DNA from: an uncultured Clostridia bacterium
GTDB lineage: Bacteria; Bacillota; Clostridia; Peptostreptococcales; Anaerovoracaceae
Assembly: GCA_944386095.1 (NCBI GenBank)
Contig: CALWZU010000099.1
Coordinates: forward strand, 1 to 35,465
Length of the DNA stretch: 35,465 nucleotides
Direction: 5' to 3'
This document shows positions 23,428-31,455 of this stretch, one piece after another (positions within the stretch are counted from its first letter, which is position 1; the number at the start of each line of letters is the position of its first letter). The translations under genes and the position numbers were made by a program. Under the pieces are notes generated by a model that searched no databases, was not told the origin of the DNA, and saw nothing but the letters and a program-made list of their open reading frames with translations.

Positions 23428-26400
23428 TTATTCGATCACGGCGATCAGCTCGCCTGCTTCCACCTGCTGGCCTTCTTTGACGCAGATGTTGCTTACGGCG
23501 CCTTCCACAGGGGAAAGGATGTTGGTTTCCATTTTCATGGCCTCGATCACGGCGATGGGCTGATTGGCGGTTACCTTATCCCCTTCCTTGACCAGTATCT
23601 TGACGATGTTGCCGGGGATGTTGGCGCCGATCTCATTGGGATTTTCCTTGTCGGCGAAAACCTTCTGAGAAGCGGCCACAGCGGTATTGGCGGACTTATC
23701 GTGAATCACGGCCACACGTCTGTTGCCGTTGACCTCAAAGACCACTTCCCGCATACCTTCTTCGTCGGGTTTTCTTACCTCAACCAGCTTGATGACCAGA
23801 ACCTTGCCCTCTTCGATGGCAACCTCGCAGGTTTCTCCCTCCACAAGGCCGTGGAAGAAGATGTCGCTTCCCATCAGGCGCAGATTGCCTTCTTCCTCTT
23901 TGTCTTTAAGGAAGGTTTCGTAGACCTTGGGATAAAGGGCGTAGCTGAGGGCCATTTTCATATTGGGCTCTTTGATGCCGCAGTTTTCCCTCAGATAATC
24001 CATATCCTTCTGGAAATCCTCCGGCTCCAGAAGCTCGCCGGGACGGCAGGTGATATAGGGCTTGCCCTTGAGCACCAGATCCCTAAGCTTTTCGGGGAAG
24101 CCGCCCTCAGGCTGGCCCATCATGCCTTCAAAATAAGAAACGATGGAGTCGGGGAAGTCGATGTCCGCCGCTTTTTCGTAGATGTTTTCGGGGGTCAGAT
24201 CGTTTTGCACCATGAAGATGGCCATGTCTCCCACTGCTTTGGAGGAGGGGGTGACCTTTACGATGTCGCCCAGCATGGCGTTGACCTGCTTATACATTTC
24301 TTTGACCTCGTCGAATTTATGGCCGAGACCGAAGCTTTCCACCTGGGGCTTCAGGTTGGAATACTGACCGCCGGGGATTTCATATTTATAAATTTCGGCG
24401 GTTCCCGCTTTCAGATCGGATTCAAACTGAGCGTAAACCGGTCTGACCGCATCCCAGTAATCGGAGATCTTCTGCAGCTCATCGATGGGAAGGCGGGTGT
24501 CTCTTCTGGTGTTTTCCAGGGCGGAGACCACGGAATTCAGCGCAGGCTGGCTGGTAAGGCCGGACATGCTGTTGAAGGCGGTGTCGGCGATGTCAACTCC
24601 CGCCGCAGCGGCCATCAGCACGGTGGCGACGCCGTTTCCGCTGGTATCGTGGGTGTGCAGATGAATCGGGATGGAGATTTCGTTTTTCAAAGCCCGGATC
24701 AGCTTGTCAGCCGCCATGGGCTTAAGCAGGGCGGACATATCCTTGATGCCCAGGATGTGAGCGCCTCTTCTTTCCAGTTCCTTGGCCATTCTGACGTAAT
24801 AGTTCAGGGAATATTTGTCTCTGGTTTCATCCATAATGTCGCCGGTATAGCACAGGCAGGCTTCGCAGACCTTGCCCTGGTTGAGGGTTTCGTCGATGCT
24901 GACCTCCATGCCCTGGATCCAGTTCAGGGAATCGAAGATCCGGAATACATCGATGCCGGATTCGGCGGACTGCTTGATGAAGGCCCGGATCACGTTATCG
25001 GGATAGTTTTTATAGCCTACGCCGTTGGCGCCCCGGATCAGCATCTGGAACAGAATGTTGGGAATCTTTTCCCGGAGGGTTTCCAGTCTTTCCCAGGGGG
25101 ATTCCTTCAGGAAGCGGTAGGCTACATCGAAGGTGGCGCCGCCCCACATTTCAAGAGAAAACAGGTCTTTCCCGAAAACGGAAAGGGCGGGAGCGATCTT
25201 TTCCATATCGATGGTTCTCAGCCGGGTGGCCATCAGGGACTGGTGAGCGTCCCGCATGGTGGTGTCGGTGAGAAGGAGCTTTTCCTGATCCAGCACCCAT
25301 TTGGACAGCGCCTGGGGGCCGTTTTTGTCCAGGTACTGTTTTGTGCCGTCTATATTTGCAGGCTTTTCAAAAACAGGAACTCTGGGAACGTCAAACTGGG
25401 GTTTGCTGCCCCGGCTTTCGTTTACCACCTTGTTGCCGATATATTTGAGAACCTTTAATTCCTTGTCGCCTTTGGAGGTGATATTCAAAAGCTCCGGATA
25501 GTCGGCGATAAAGCCGGTATCGCAAAGGCCCTTTCGGAATTTTTCGTGATTGAGCACGTTCAGAAGGAAACCGATGTTGGTTTTAACGCCCTGGATTTTG
25601 GTGTCTCTCAGGGCTCGTTTGGATTTATTGATGGCATCCTCAAAGCTTCTGGAAAAAGAAGTTACCTTTACCAGAAGACTGTCGTAGTAAGGGGTGATGG
25701 TGGAGCCGGTAAAGCCGTTGCCGCCGTCAAGACGGATGCCAAAGCCGGAACTGGTCCTGTATACGTCCAGCTTGCCCGTGTCGGGGGCGAAGTTGTTGGA
25801 GGGGTCTTCTGTGGTGACCCGGCACTGGATGGCATAGCCGGTCTGAGAAACAGAGGCCTGGTCCTTGATGCCGATCTCGCTGGAGTCCAGGCTGTAGCCT
25901 TCTGCGATACGGATCTGAGCCTGAACGATGTCCACGCCGGTGGTCATTTCCGTAACGGTGTGTTCTACCTGAATCCTGGGATTCATTTCTATGAAATAGT
26001 GATTGCCGTGAACGTCTACCAGAAATTCTACGGTTCCCGCACTTCTGTAGTGGACGGAGCCGGCGATTTTGAGAGCGTCATTGCAGATGTTTTGCCTTTG
26101 CTCGTCGGAAAGGCACAGGGCGGGAGCGAATTCGATGACCTTTTGGTGCCTTCTCTGGATGGAGCAGTCTCTTTCAAACAGATGCACCAGATTTCCCTGG
26201 GTATCTCCCAGAACCTGCACTTCAATGTGCTTTGGCTTTTCCAGATATTTTTCGATAAAGACCTGATCGTTTCCGAAAGCCTTTCTGGCTTCGCTTCTGG
26301 CGCTGTGAAGCTCCTGGAGAAGGGATTCTTCGTCCTGCACAACTCTCATGCCTCTTCCGCCGCCTCCCGCAGAAGCCTTCAGCATGATAGGGTAGCCGCA

Positions 26401-26859
26401 CTCCCGGGCAAGGGCGATGGCTTCCTCGTCGCTTTCCACCGCCTTATCCCCCCCGGGGATGGTGGGAACGCCCACGCTCTGGGCAACTTTTTTTGACTGG
26501 ATTTTGTCTCCAAGGGCATTCATCATGTCGTGGGTGGGGCCGATGAAGGCGATGCCTTCTTCTTCGCATTTTCTGGCAAATTCTGCGTTTTCCGCCAGAA
26601 AACCATAGCCGGGATGAATGGCGTCTACATCCTTGGCCTTGGCAAGGCCGATGATTTCGGCGATACCCAGATAAGCCTCCACCGGAGTGCGGTTTTTGCC
26701 TACCTGATAGGATTCGTCCGCGACTGTACGGAACAGGGAATTTTTATCCTCCTCGGAATAAATGGCAACGGACCGAATGCCCAGCTCCTTGCAGGCCCGG
26801 AACACCCGGATCGCGATTTCGCCCCGGTTGGCGACCAGTACTCTTTTAAATTTCTTCAT
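23428..26859 (-). CDS. pyc: Pyruvate carboxylase
   Basis: A 1143-residue single-chain biotin enzyme that carboxylates pyruvate to oxaloacetate. The N-terminal biotin carboxylase (1-450) starts with 'VLVANRGEIAIRVFRACKEL', has the Gly-rich 'KASAGGGGRGMRVV' ATP loop, and 'FIEMNPRIQVEHTVTE'. The carboxyltransferase domain begins at 'TDTTMRDAHQSLMATRLR' and includes 'KDMSALLKP', where the metal and biotin sites lie. The C-terminal biotinyl domain has EAMKME with the biotinylated Lys1109. The length is standard for the full enzyme and no frame break is seen. The start at 26859 is preceded by GGAGAGGT. It is a one-gene unit with a strong promoter and a leader of about 180 bases; no tight neighbours. 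Confidence 0.97.
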   Translation of the reverse strand: MKKFKRVLVANRGEIAIRVFRACKELGIRSVAIYSEEDKNSLFRTVADESYQVGKNRTPVEAYLGIAEIIGLAKAKDVDAIHPGYGFLAENAEFARKCEEEGIAFIGPTHDMMNALGDKIQSKKVAQSVGVPTIPGGDKAVESDEEAIALARECGYPIMLKASAGGGGRGMRVVQDEESLLQELHSARSEARKAFGNDQVFIEKYLEKPKHIEVQVLGDTQGNLVHLFERDCSIQRRHQKVIEFAPALCLSDEQRQNICNDALKIAGSVHYRSAGTVEFLVDVHGNHYFIEMNPRIQVEHTVTEMTTGVDIVQAQIRIAEGYSLDSSEIGIKDQASVSQTGYAIQCRVTTEDPSNNFAPDTGKLDVYRTSSGFGIRLDGGNGFTGSTITPYYDSLLVKVTSFSRSFEDAINKSKRALRDTKIQGVKTNIGFLLNVLNHEKFRKGLCDTGFIADYPELLNITSKGDKELKVLKYIGNKVVNESRGSKPQFDVPRVPVFEKPANIDGTKQYLDKNGPQALSKWVLDQEKLLLTDTTMRDAHQSLMATRLRTIDMEKIAPALSVFGKDLFSLEMWGGATFDVAYRFLKESPWERLETLREKIPNILFQMLIRGANGVGYKNYPDNVIRAFIKQSAESGIDVFRIFDSLNWIQGMEVSIDETLNQGKVCEACLCYTGDIMDETRDKYSLNYYVRMAKELERRGAHILGIKDMSALLKPMAADKLIRALKNEISIPIHLHTHDTSGNGVATVLMAAAAGVDIADTAFNSMSGLTSQPALNSVVSALENTRRDTRLPIDELQKISDYWDAVRPVYAQFESDLKAGTAEIYKYEIPGGQYSNLKPQVESFGLGHKFDEVKEMYKQVNAMLGDIVKVTPSSKAVGDMAIFMVQNDLTPENIYEKAADIDFPDSIVSYFEGMMGQPEGGFPEKLRDLVLKGKPYITCRPGELLEPEDFQKDMDYLRENCGIKEPNMKMALSYALYPKVYETFLKDKEEEGNLRLMGSDIFFHGLVEGETCEVAIEEGKVLVIKLVEVRKPDEEGMREVVFEVNGNRRVAVIHDKSANTAVAASQKVFADKENPNEIGANIPGNIVKILVKEGDKVTANQPIAVIEAMKMETNILSPVEGAVSNICVKEGQQVEAGELIAVIE

Positions 26860-27045
26860 ACTACCTCTCCTTAATTCTTTCTGCGATGCCTTTTGCCTTT
26901 GTCGTATTGAAAATGATGGTATCAGCGGTGAATGGCTTATTTCCTGGTGTCAGGTGGCTTGCCCGGCAAATTTTCTTTTATCCGGGAACAAAGCAAAAGA
27001 TTTTTACTGATTTTCTGAATCAAGACAAAGCTTTTTTAATAATTT

Positions 27046-27074
27046 ATTATATTCTAAAAATCATATAAAAGCAA
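27046..27074 (-). promoter_or_regulatory. Strong sigma-A-type promoter of pyc
   Basis: On the minus strand TTGCTT (27074-27069), a 17-base spacer, and TATAAT (27051-27046). Transcription would start near 27039. Confidence 0.8.
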
Positions 27075-27146
27075 TGTTTTTGTTTCTCAAGGCCCTTATA
27101 AAGACGATATTTTAAAGCCGGGGCCGGTCTATGGAAAAACCCGCAC

Positions 27147-27175
27147 TTGAATCTTGGAAAAGGCCGCGTTATAAT
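27147..27175 (+). promoter_or_regulatory. Promoter of the YerC-like operon
   Basis: TTGAAT (27147-27152), a 17-base spacer, and a perfect TATAAT (27170-27175); start near 27182. Confidence 0.8.
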
Positions 27176-27252
27176 CCATATAAAGAGAGCTTTCATACTT
27201 TAATGGGTGAAAATCTCAAAAGGAAAGGAAAACATAAAACGAGGGAACAAAA

Positions 27253-27555
27253 GTGAGTTACCATTCAAAAATGAAAAATCCGGCTACGGACCAGCTTTTT
27301 GAGGCGATCCTGCGGCTGGAAAGCATTGAGGAATGCTACCGGTTTTTCGATGATATCTGCACCATCAAAGAGATCCGCTCCCTTGCCCAGCGGCTCCAGG
27401 TGGCGAAGCTTCTTGAAACAAGCAAAACCTACAGTGAGATCGAAGAGTTGACCGGCGCCAGCACCGCTACCATCTGCCGGATCAACAAATGCCTGAATTA
27501 CGGAGCGGACGGCTATAAGCTGATACTGGAAAGAATCAAGGAAGGGGATGCCTGA
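27253..27555 (+). CDS. YerC/YecD-type TrpR-like regulator
   Basis: A 100-residue protein of the YerC/YecD family, which shares the TrpR-type helix-turn-helix. 'LFEAILRLESIEECYRFFDD' and 'CTIKEIRSLAQRLQVAKLL' form the N-terminal helices; 'YSEIEELTGASTATICRINKCL' is the DNA-binding helix-turn-helix. The cellular role of this family is not well settled. It starts with GTG after GAGGGA. Its end overlaps the phosphopantetheinyl transferase start by 8 bases, so they are co-translated. It is probably the first gene of a four-gene transcript. Confidence 0.9.
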   Translation: MSYHSKMKNPATDQLFEAILRLESIEECYRFFDDICTIKEIRSLAQRLQVAKLLETSKTYSEIEELTGASTATICRINKCLNYGADGYKLILERIKEGDA

Positions 27556-28147
27556 GCATCCCGTTTATTGCATTTTGCCTATGTCGGAGATTCAATTATT
27601 CGTTTATGATATACCGCCGGGGACAAAGACGGAAAGCCTTCCTTACCTGCAAAAGGCCCTGGCGGCTTATTGCGCCTGCAAAGGATGGGATCAGGAAGCC
27701 TTCCGGCAGATCCGAAAGGACGAAAAGGGAAGGCCCTTTGTGGAAGGGGAGCCTCTGTTTGTGTCCGCTACCCACAGCGGGGGCCGGGTGATTTGCGCCG
27801 TCTGCCGGGAACGGGTGGGAATCGATGCGGAGTTTCCCTGTCTAAGAGGAAGAACGGCGGATTACCAGGGGATCGCGGCCCGTTTTTTTTCGCCCCTGGA
27901 ACAGGCCTATGTAAAAGAACGGGGAGAGGAAGGCTTTTTTGAAATCTGGGTGCGTAAGGAAGCCTATATGAAATACACCGGAAAGGGAATGGCCTACGGC
28001 TTTCGAAGGATCCCCACAAGAGATGAAAAAGGCTTTGTAAAGCAGATCCGCGGATGCCGGATGCGATTTGAAAGATGCGGGGAAATGTTTTTTGCCTGCG
28101 CGGGAGGAACGGGGGCTTTGCGATGGAACAACAAGAGTCAAAGGTAA
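27548..28147 (+). CDS. Sfp-type 4'-phosphopantetheinyl transferase
   Basis: A 199-residue enzyme that moves the phosphopantetheine arm of CoA to a carrier protein Ser. All core motifs are present: SATHSGG (73-79), VGIDAE with metal-binding Asp93 and Glu95, and WVRKEAYMKYTG (134-145) with Glu138 and Lys142. At 199 residues it is slightly shorter than typical Sfp (about 224). The ATG at 27548 overlaps the preceding gene's stop and has AAGGAAGGGG directly upstream. No polyketide or peptide synthetase gene lies in the window, so its carrier protein is unknown; fatty-acid ACP is possible. Confidence 0.9.
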   Translation: MPEHPVYCILPMSEIQLFVYDIPPGTKTESLPYLQKALAAYCACKGWDQEAFRQIRKDEKGRPFVEGEPLFVSATHSGGRVICAVCRERVGIDAEFPCLRGRTADYQGIAARFFSPLEQAYVKERGEEGFFEIWVRKEAYMKYTGKGMAYGFRRIPTRDEKGFVKQIRGCRMRFERCGEMFFACAGGTGALRWNNKSQR

Positions 28148-29073
28148 AAATTTATTCCGTAGCCTGCGCCTGCGCGGTGACAACCGGCTTTTCCTTTATG
28201 GCGGCGAAAACCTCCCTGGTCTATGCAACTCCTCTGGAAGCCCTTTTTTCCCGTTTTTTTCTGGCGGTGATTTTCGCCGGGGTGCTAGGCGCTTTAGGCG
28301 TTGTAAAATTCCGATACAAGGGAAAGCCGGTCAAAAAGCTGTTTTGGCCGGCGGTGCTTTATTCCGTGGGCTTTTTCGGACTGCAATTTGTGGGGCTGAT
28401 GTATGCCACCAGCGTAGAGGCGGGGATCCTTTATGCGGTGATGCCGGCCTTTACCATGATCATCGCCGAGGTGTTTTTAAAGGAACGCTCCAACTGGATC
28501 CAGCGCTTTTGCATGATCATTTCCCTTGTTAGTGTGGTGGTCCTGTTTTTGTATTGCAATGGAAGCCTGGATCAGATGAATCCTGTTGGATTCTTTCTGC
28601 TGCTTTTTTCCAGCCTGAGCATGGCGGCCAATAACGTCCTTCTCAGATGGATCAGGGGCGTTTTTTCTCCTGCGGAGGTAAGCCTTGCTTCCTGCGCCAT
28701 GGGGCTTGGGGTGTATACGATCCTGCTTTTTGCAAGCGGCCTTGTCCAGGGCAGCTTGTCCCGGACGGCGGCCCTGTTTATAAATCCCTCCTTCCTTTTG
28801 GCGGCGCTGTATCTGGGGATCGGCTGCACCATGCTGACGACCCTGATGAACGCTTATATGATGGCCCATCTTGAGGCGATCAAAACCAGCGCTTTTTCCA
28901 ATCTGGGAACGCTGATTACCATATGCGCCGGATCTCTTCTGCTCCAGGAGCCTCTGACCTGGGTGCATATCCTGTGCGCCGGGGTTATTATCGCAGGTGT
29001 GCTGGGGACGAATTTCTTTCAGAAGCCGCAGACGGGACCGGTTTTGCCGGGAGAAGGGGAGAAGGCAAAATAG
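28123..29073 (+). CDS. DMT-superfamily (EamA) transporter
   Basis: A 316-residue membrane protein with about ten hydrophobic segments in two repeats, each with the EamA pattern ('FFGLQFVGLMYATSVEAGILY', 'LEAIKTSAFSNLGTLITICA', 'LQEPLTWVHILCAGVIIAGV'). The family exports metabolites such as amino acids or nucleotides, or imports them; the substrate cannot be told. The start at 28123 follows GGGAGGAAC and overlaps the transferase gene by 25 bases; the frame opens 48 bases earlier without a site. It belongs to the overlapping operon. Confidence 0.9.
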   Translation: MEQQESKVKIYSVACACAVTTGFSFMAAKTSLVYATPLEALFSRFFLAVIFAGVLGALGVVKFRYKGKPVKKLFWPAVLYSVGFFGLQFVGLMYATSVEAGILYAVMPAFTMIIAEVFLKERSNWIQRFCMIISLVSVVVLFLYCNGSLDQMNPVGFFLLLFSSLSMAANNVLLRWIRGVFSPAEVSLASCAMGLGVYTILLFASGLVQGSLSRTAALFINPSFLLAALYLGIGCTMLTTLMNAYMMAHLEAIKTSAFSNLGTLITICAGSLLLQEPLTWVHILCAGVIIAGVLGTNFFQKPQTGPVLPGEGEKAK

Positions 29074-29083
29074 CCCGGAGGGC

Positions 29084-29111
29084 AAAAACAGATATGGAAA
29101 AACAGATATGG
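29084..29111 (+). repeat. Tandem 14-bp direct repeat
   Basis: AAAAACAGATATGG occurs twice in tandem (29084-29097 and 29098-29111) in the short gap between the transporter and hydrolase genes, followed by a partial third copy. Confidence 0.6.
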
Positions 29112-29136
29112 AAAAATAGAAAAGGAAGATAAACGG

Positions 29137-29841
29137 ATGCTTAACGTCACCTATATTTATCACAGCTCGTTTCTTGTGGAAACAGACGAGCATTTGCTGC
29201 TTTTTGATTATTATAAAGGAAAACTTCCTGTCATGGCAAAGGATAAGCCTTTGTATATTTTTGCCAGCCATCGTCATGAGGATCATTTTTCTCCGGAAAT
29301 CTTTTCCATTGCAGAAAAAAACGAAAAGGCCCGGCTGGTTTTGTCTTCGGACATCAGTGCAAAAAAAATCCCTGAGAAGCTGAGGGAAAGATGCCGGAGG
29401 ATAAAGCCGGGAGAACATTTTGCCCAGGGGAGCCTTTTCGTCCGCAGCCTGCGCTCCACGGATGAGGGGGTGGCCTTTGTGGTGGAAAGCGCCGGAAAAG
29501 GGATTTATCACGCGGGAGACCTGAACGACTGGCGCTGGGAAGGAGAACCGGAGGCCTGGAACCGGCGGATGAGGGAGGACTATCAGCGCCAGATCGATCT
29601 TCTGGCAGAGATGGGGCTTTATATCCATTGCGCTTTCGTGGTTTTGGATGGAAGGCAAAAGCAGGACGCAGGACTGGGGATGGATTATTTTTTGCGGAAA
29701 ATCCCGGGAGAGGCGGTATTTCCCATGCATTTCTGGGAACGCTATCAGGTGATCGACCGTTATATAAAGTCCGCTTCCAGGGGCCTGCCTGTGGATAGAG
29801 TCGTAAGGCTTTCTTTTCCCGGTCAAAGCTTTGCTTTTTAA
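29137..29841 (+). CDS. Metallo-beta-lactamase-fold hydrolase (UlaG-like)
   Basis: A 234-residue metallohydrolase. The metal motif HRHEDH is at 45-50 with Asp49, and 'HAGDLNDW' is the second ligand segment; a later 'FPMHFWERY' gives the last His. The general layout is that of UlaG-like MBL-fold enzymes, which cut phosphodiesters or lactones; the substrate is unknown. AAGGAAG lies before the ATG. The gene follows the transporter after 63 bases containing a tandem repeat, and is probably the last of that transcript, as a new promoter starts at its end. Confidence 0.88.
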   Translation: MLNVTYIYHSSFLVETDEHLLLFDYYKGKLPVMAKDKPLYIFASHRHEDHFSPEIFSIAEKNEKARLVLSSDISAKKIPEKLRERCRRIKPGEHFAQGSLFVRSLRSTDEGVAFVVESAGKGIYHAGDLNDWRWEGEPEAWNRRMREDYQRQIDLLAEMGLYIHCAFVVLDGRQKQDAGLGMDYFLRKIPGEAVFPMHFWERYQVIDRYIKSASRGLPVDRVVRLSFPGQSFAF

Positions 29842-29859
29842 AAGGATTCATGTTAGAAT
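29831..29859 (+). promoter_or_regulatory. Promoter of the lipoprotein-recX operon
   Basis: TTGCTT (29831-29836), a 17-base spacer, and TAGAAT (29854-29859) with an extended TG at 29851-29852. It overlaps the end of the hydrolase gene. A short TCGGT/ACCGA stem follows. Confidence 0.65.
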
Positions 29860-29935
29860 ATGTCGGTAACGACCGAAAATGGCATGCCGGCGGGGCTGGA
29901 AACGGATCCCAGCGCCGAAAAGGAGCAGCGGGGAA

Positions 29936-30481
29936 ATGATCGATATGAGGAATAAAAAGAAACGAAACTGGGCGGTGCTGGCGGCAATGATGGCGCTTTT
30001 GCTTTTTTTGCCGGGCTGCGGGCAGCAGGCAGGGAGTTCTCTGTCAAAGGAAGGCAGGATACAGCAGGACGATCAGGAAAATCTGTATGATTTCAGAAAC
30101 GATCTGAAGCGGTGCGACCGGATCGAAATATACGCTGCGAATTCTTCCCAGCCTCTGTGCATGATGAACACCAGCGAGCAGATCGAAGCCTTTATGGAGG
30201 ACAAGCTGCTGCTTTCTGACTGGAAGCCGGCTGCTATTCCCCAGAGCATCGTTTTGAACTATCAATACAAATGCAGCCTGTTTCAGCGGGAGGATCTGTA
30301 TTTTGCCCAGGGCTCCGGGGAAAACAAGGGACAGCGGGGCCGATTGAAAAACATGGCGGATTTTTTTATATATGACCAGGATCATTACATTCGAATTTCC
30401 ATTCAGGGCTTTATCATGGATTTTAAAATGCCCTCGGCGGTGGATATTGAAACATATGCGGGAGAATTGACAAATGGATGA
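29936..30481 (+). CDS. Small lipoprotein of unknown function
   Basis: A roughly 180-residue lipoprotein. A basic start (RNKKKR), a hydrophobic core and the lipobox LPGC mark the signal. The mature part has no recognised domain: 'RCDRIEIYAANSSQPLCMMN' and 'FFIYDQDHYIRISIQGFIMD' look like strands of a compact beta-rich fold. The start could be 29936 (AGGAG 10 bases before) or 29945 (GGGGAAA 8 bases before); I favour either over the longer frame beginning at 29879. It overlaps recX by 8 bases. Its link with RecX is likely positional. Confidence 0.75.
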   Translation: MIDMRNKKKRNWAVLAAMMALLLFLPGCGQQAGSSLSKEGRIQQDDQENLYDFRNDLKRCDRIEIYAANSSQPLCMMNTSEQIEAFMEDKLLLSDWKPAAIPQSIVLNYQYKCSLFQREDLYFAQGSGENKGQRGRLKNMADFFIYDQDHYIRISIQGFIMDFKMPSAVDIETYAGELTNG

Positions 30482-31040
30482 AGGGCAACGGCTCCGGGAC
30501 CTTGAAAAGGAAAAACCAAAGGGAGAAGGCAGCCCGGGGAAAAAGAAGCCCCGGGGAGAAAAGGATCCCGGCAAAAGGGCGCTGGAGGCGGCGGGCCGGT
30601 ATCTTTCGGAAAGGGACAGGTCTTGCCGGGAGGTGCGGGAATTTCTTGAGAAAAAGGGCTTTTCTAGCCTGGTTCGGGAACAGGTGATGGAGGCGCTGAC
30701 CGGGCAGGGGCTTGTCAACGACCTTCGGTACGCCAGGCTCCGGATGACGGAAGAGGCGGAAAAAGGCCGTTCTCTCAGCGGTATACGCAGGCTGCTGGAA
30801 GAAAAGGGGATTTCCCGGGAGGATATCGATCTGGCCTTTGAACTGACCTGGGATCTGCCCTCTGAAGAGCAAAGGGCCATGACGGAAGCGGAAAAGCTTA
30901 TCAGTCAGGAAGGCCCCGGCGTCAAGACCCTCAGAAAGATCGCCTCCAGGCTTTCTTATCGGGGCTACCAGCAGGAGCTTATCTACGAGATACTGGAAAA
31001 ACTGGCGGATACCTACGGTATTTACGATTTTTCCTCTTGA
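30474..31040 (+). CDS. recX: Regulatory protein RecX
   Basis: A 188-residue RecA regulator made of helical repeats. The family pattern is clear: 'YLSERDRSCREVREFLEKKG', 'LVNDLRYARLRMTEEAEKGR', 'GISREDIDLAFE', and a C-terminal 'SYRGYQQELIYEIL'. RecX binds RecA filaments and limits recombination. An extra N-terminal stretch of about 35 residues rich in Lys, Glu, Gly and Pro precedes the core and is not typical. The start has GGGAGA before it and overlaps the lipoprotein gene. The stop codon overlaps the -35 box of the next promoter. Confidence 0.9.
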   Translation: MDEGQRLRDLEKEKPKGEGSPGKKKPRGEKDPGKRALEAAGRYLSERDRSCREVREFLEKKGFSSLVREQVMEALTGQGLVNDLRYARLRMTEEAEKGRSLSGIRRLLEEKGISREDIDLAFELTWDLPSEEQRAMTEAEKLISQEGPGVKTLRKIASRLSYRGYQQELIYEILEKLADTYGIYDFSS

Positions 31041-31065
31041 CAGGATAAACGGCGGGACATAGAAT
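31037..31065 (+). promoter_or_regulatory. Strong promoter of the ileS leader
   Basis: A perfect TTGACA (31037-31042), 17-base spacer and TAGAAT (31060-31065). Transcription would start near 31072. The -35 box overlaps the recX stop codon. Confidence 0.85.
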
Positions 31066-31071
31066 AAAACC

Positions 31072-31391
31072 AGCCTGAGGGGAAGACTCCCGGGCTAAAA
31101 TTTCATACAAAAAGGCGAAGAAAAAGACAGCTTTGCGCATGTTCCTTTCCCACAGAGAGACGGTTTGCGGCTGAGAGACCGTTGGAAAGCCGGCGTTTAA
31201 GATCCCTTTGGAGCCTGTCCGCCCAAGTTTCAGTAAGCGGACACGTATTACGCGTTAAGTAATCAAGAGCGACACCATAAAAGGCCCTTGGCGGCAGGAA
31301 AAGGCCCTGAAGAAAAGGGCCGGTGTAAGACGGGTGGTACCGCGGTAATGTAGTTTATCGTCCCTGGATCAGCGTGATCCGGGGATTTTTT
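31072..31391 (+). promoter_or_regulatory. T-box riboswitch, isoleucine (specifier ATC)
   Basis: The T-box GGGTGGTACCGCGG is at 31332-31345. Stem I closes with GACAG (31126-31130) and CTGTC (31215-31219), contains the AGAGA/GAGAG-type motifs, and presents ATC at 31202-31204 in the specifier position, an Ile codon that matches the ileS gene downstream. Uncharged tRNA-Ile is expected to favour the antiterminator. An additional hairpin at 31072-31096 precedes stem I at the very 5' end. Confidence 0.92.
31361..31391 (+). terminator. T-box-controlled terminator
   Basis: An 11-bp stem with one G-U pair (31361-31371 with 31375-31385) and TTTTTT at 31386-31391. It lies right after the T-box sequence. 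Confidence 0.9.
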
Positions 31392-31455
31392 CGTTTTCCT
31401 GAAAACGAAAATCTGCAGCTGCAACGCAAAAAAGAAATATAAAGGAGAGCTGGAA

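Larger units (their letters stand above)
26860..27252. other. Divergent intergenic region of pyc and the YerC-like operon
   Basis: This 393-base AT-rich gap contains both promoters listed separately and the long pyc leader (about 27039-26860, minus). In that leader CCCGG and CCGGG can form a short stem, but no known riboswitch was recognised. No gene with support is seen in it. Confidence 0.7.

Noticed and set aside
23296-25458. A 720-codon open frame on the plus strand across the pyruvate carboxylase gene
   Set aside because: It lies wholly antisense to a well-conserved gene, has no family match, and long antisense frames are common opposite codon-biased genes.
28477-29826. A 449-codon minus-strand frame opposite the transporter and hydrolase genes
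   Set aside because: It is antisense to two clear genes and shows no domain or ribosome binding site.
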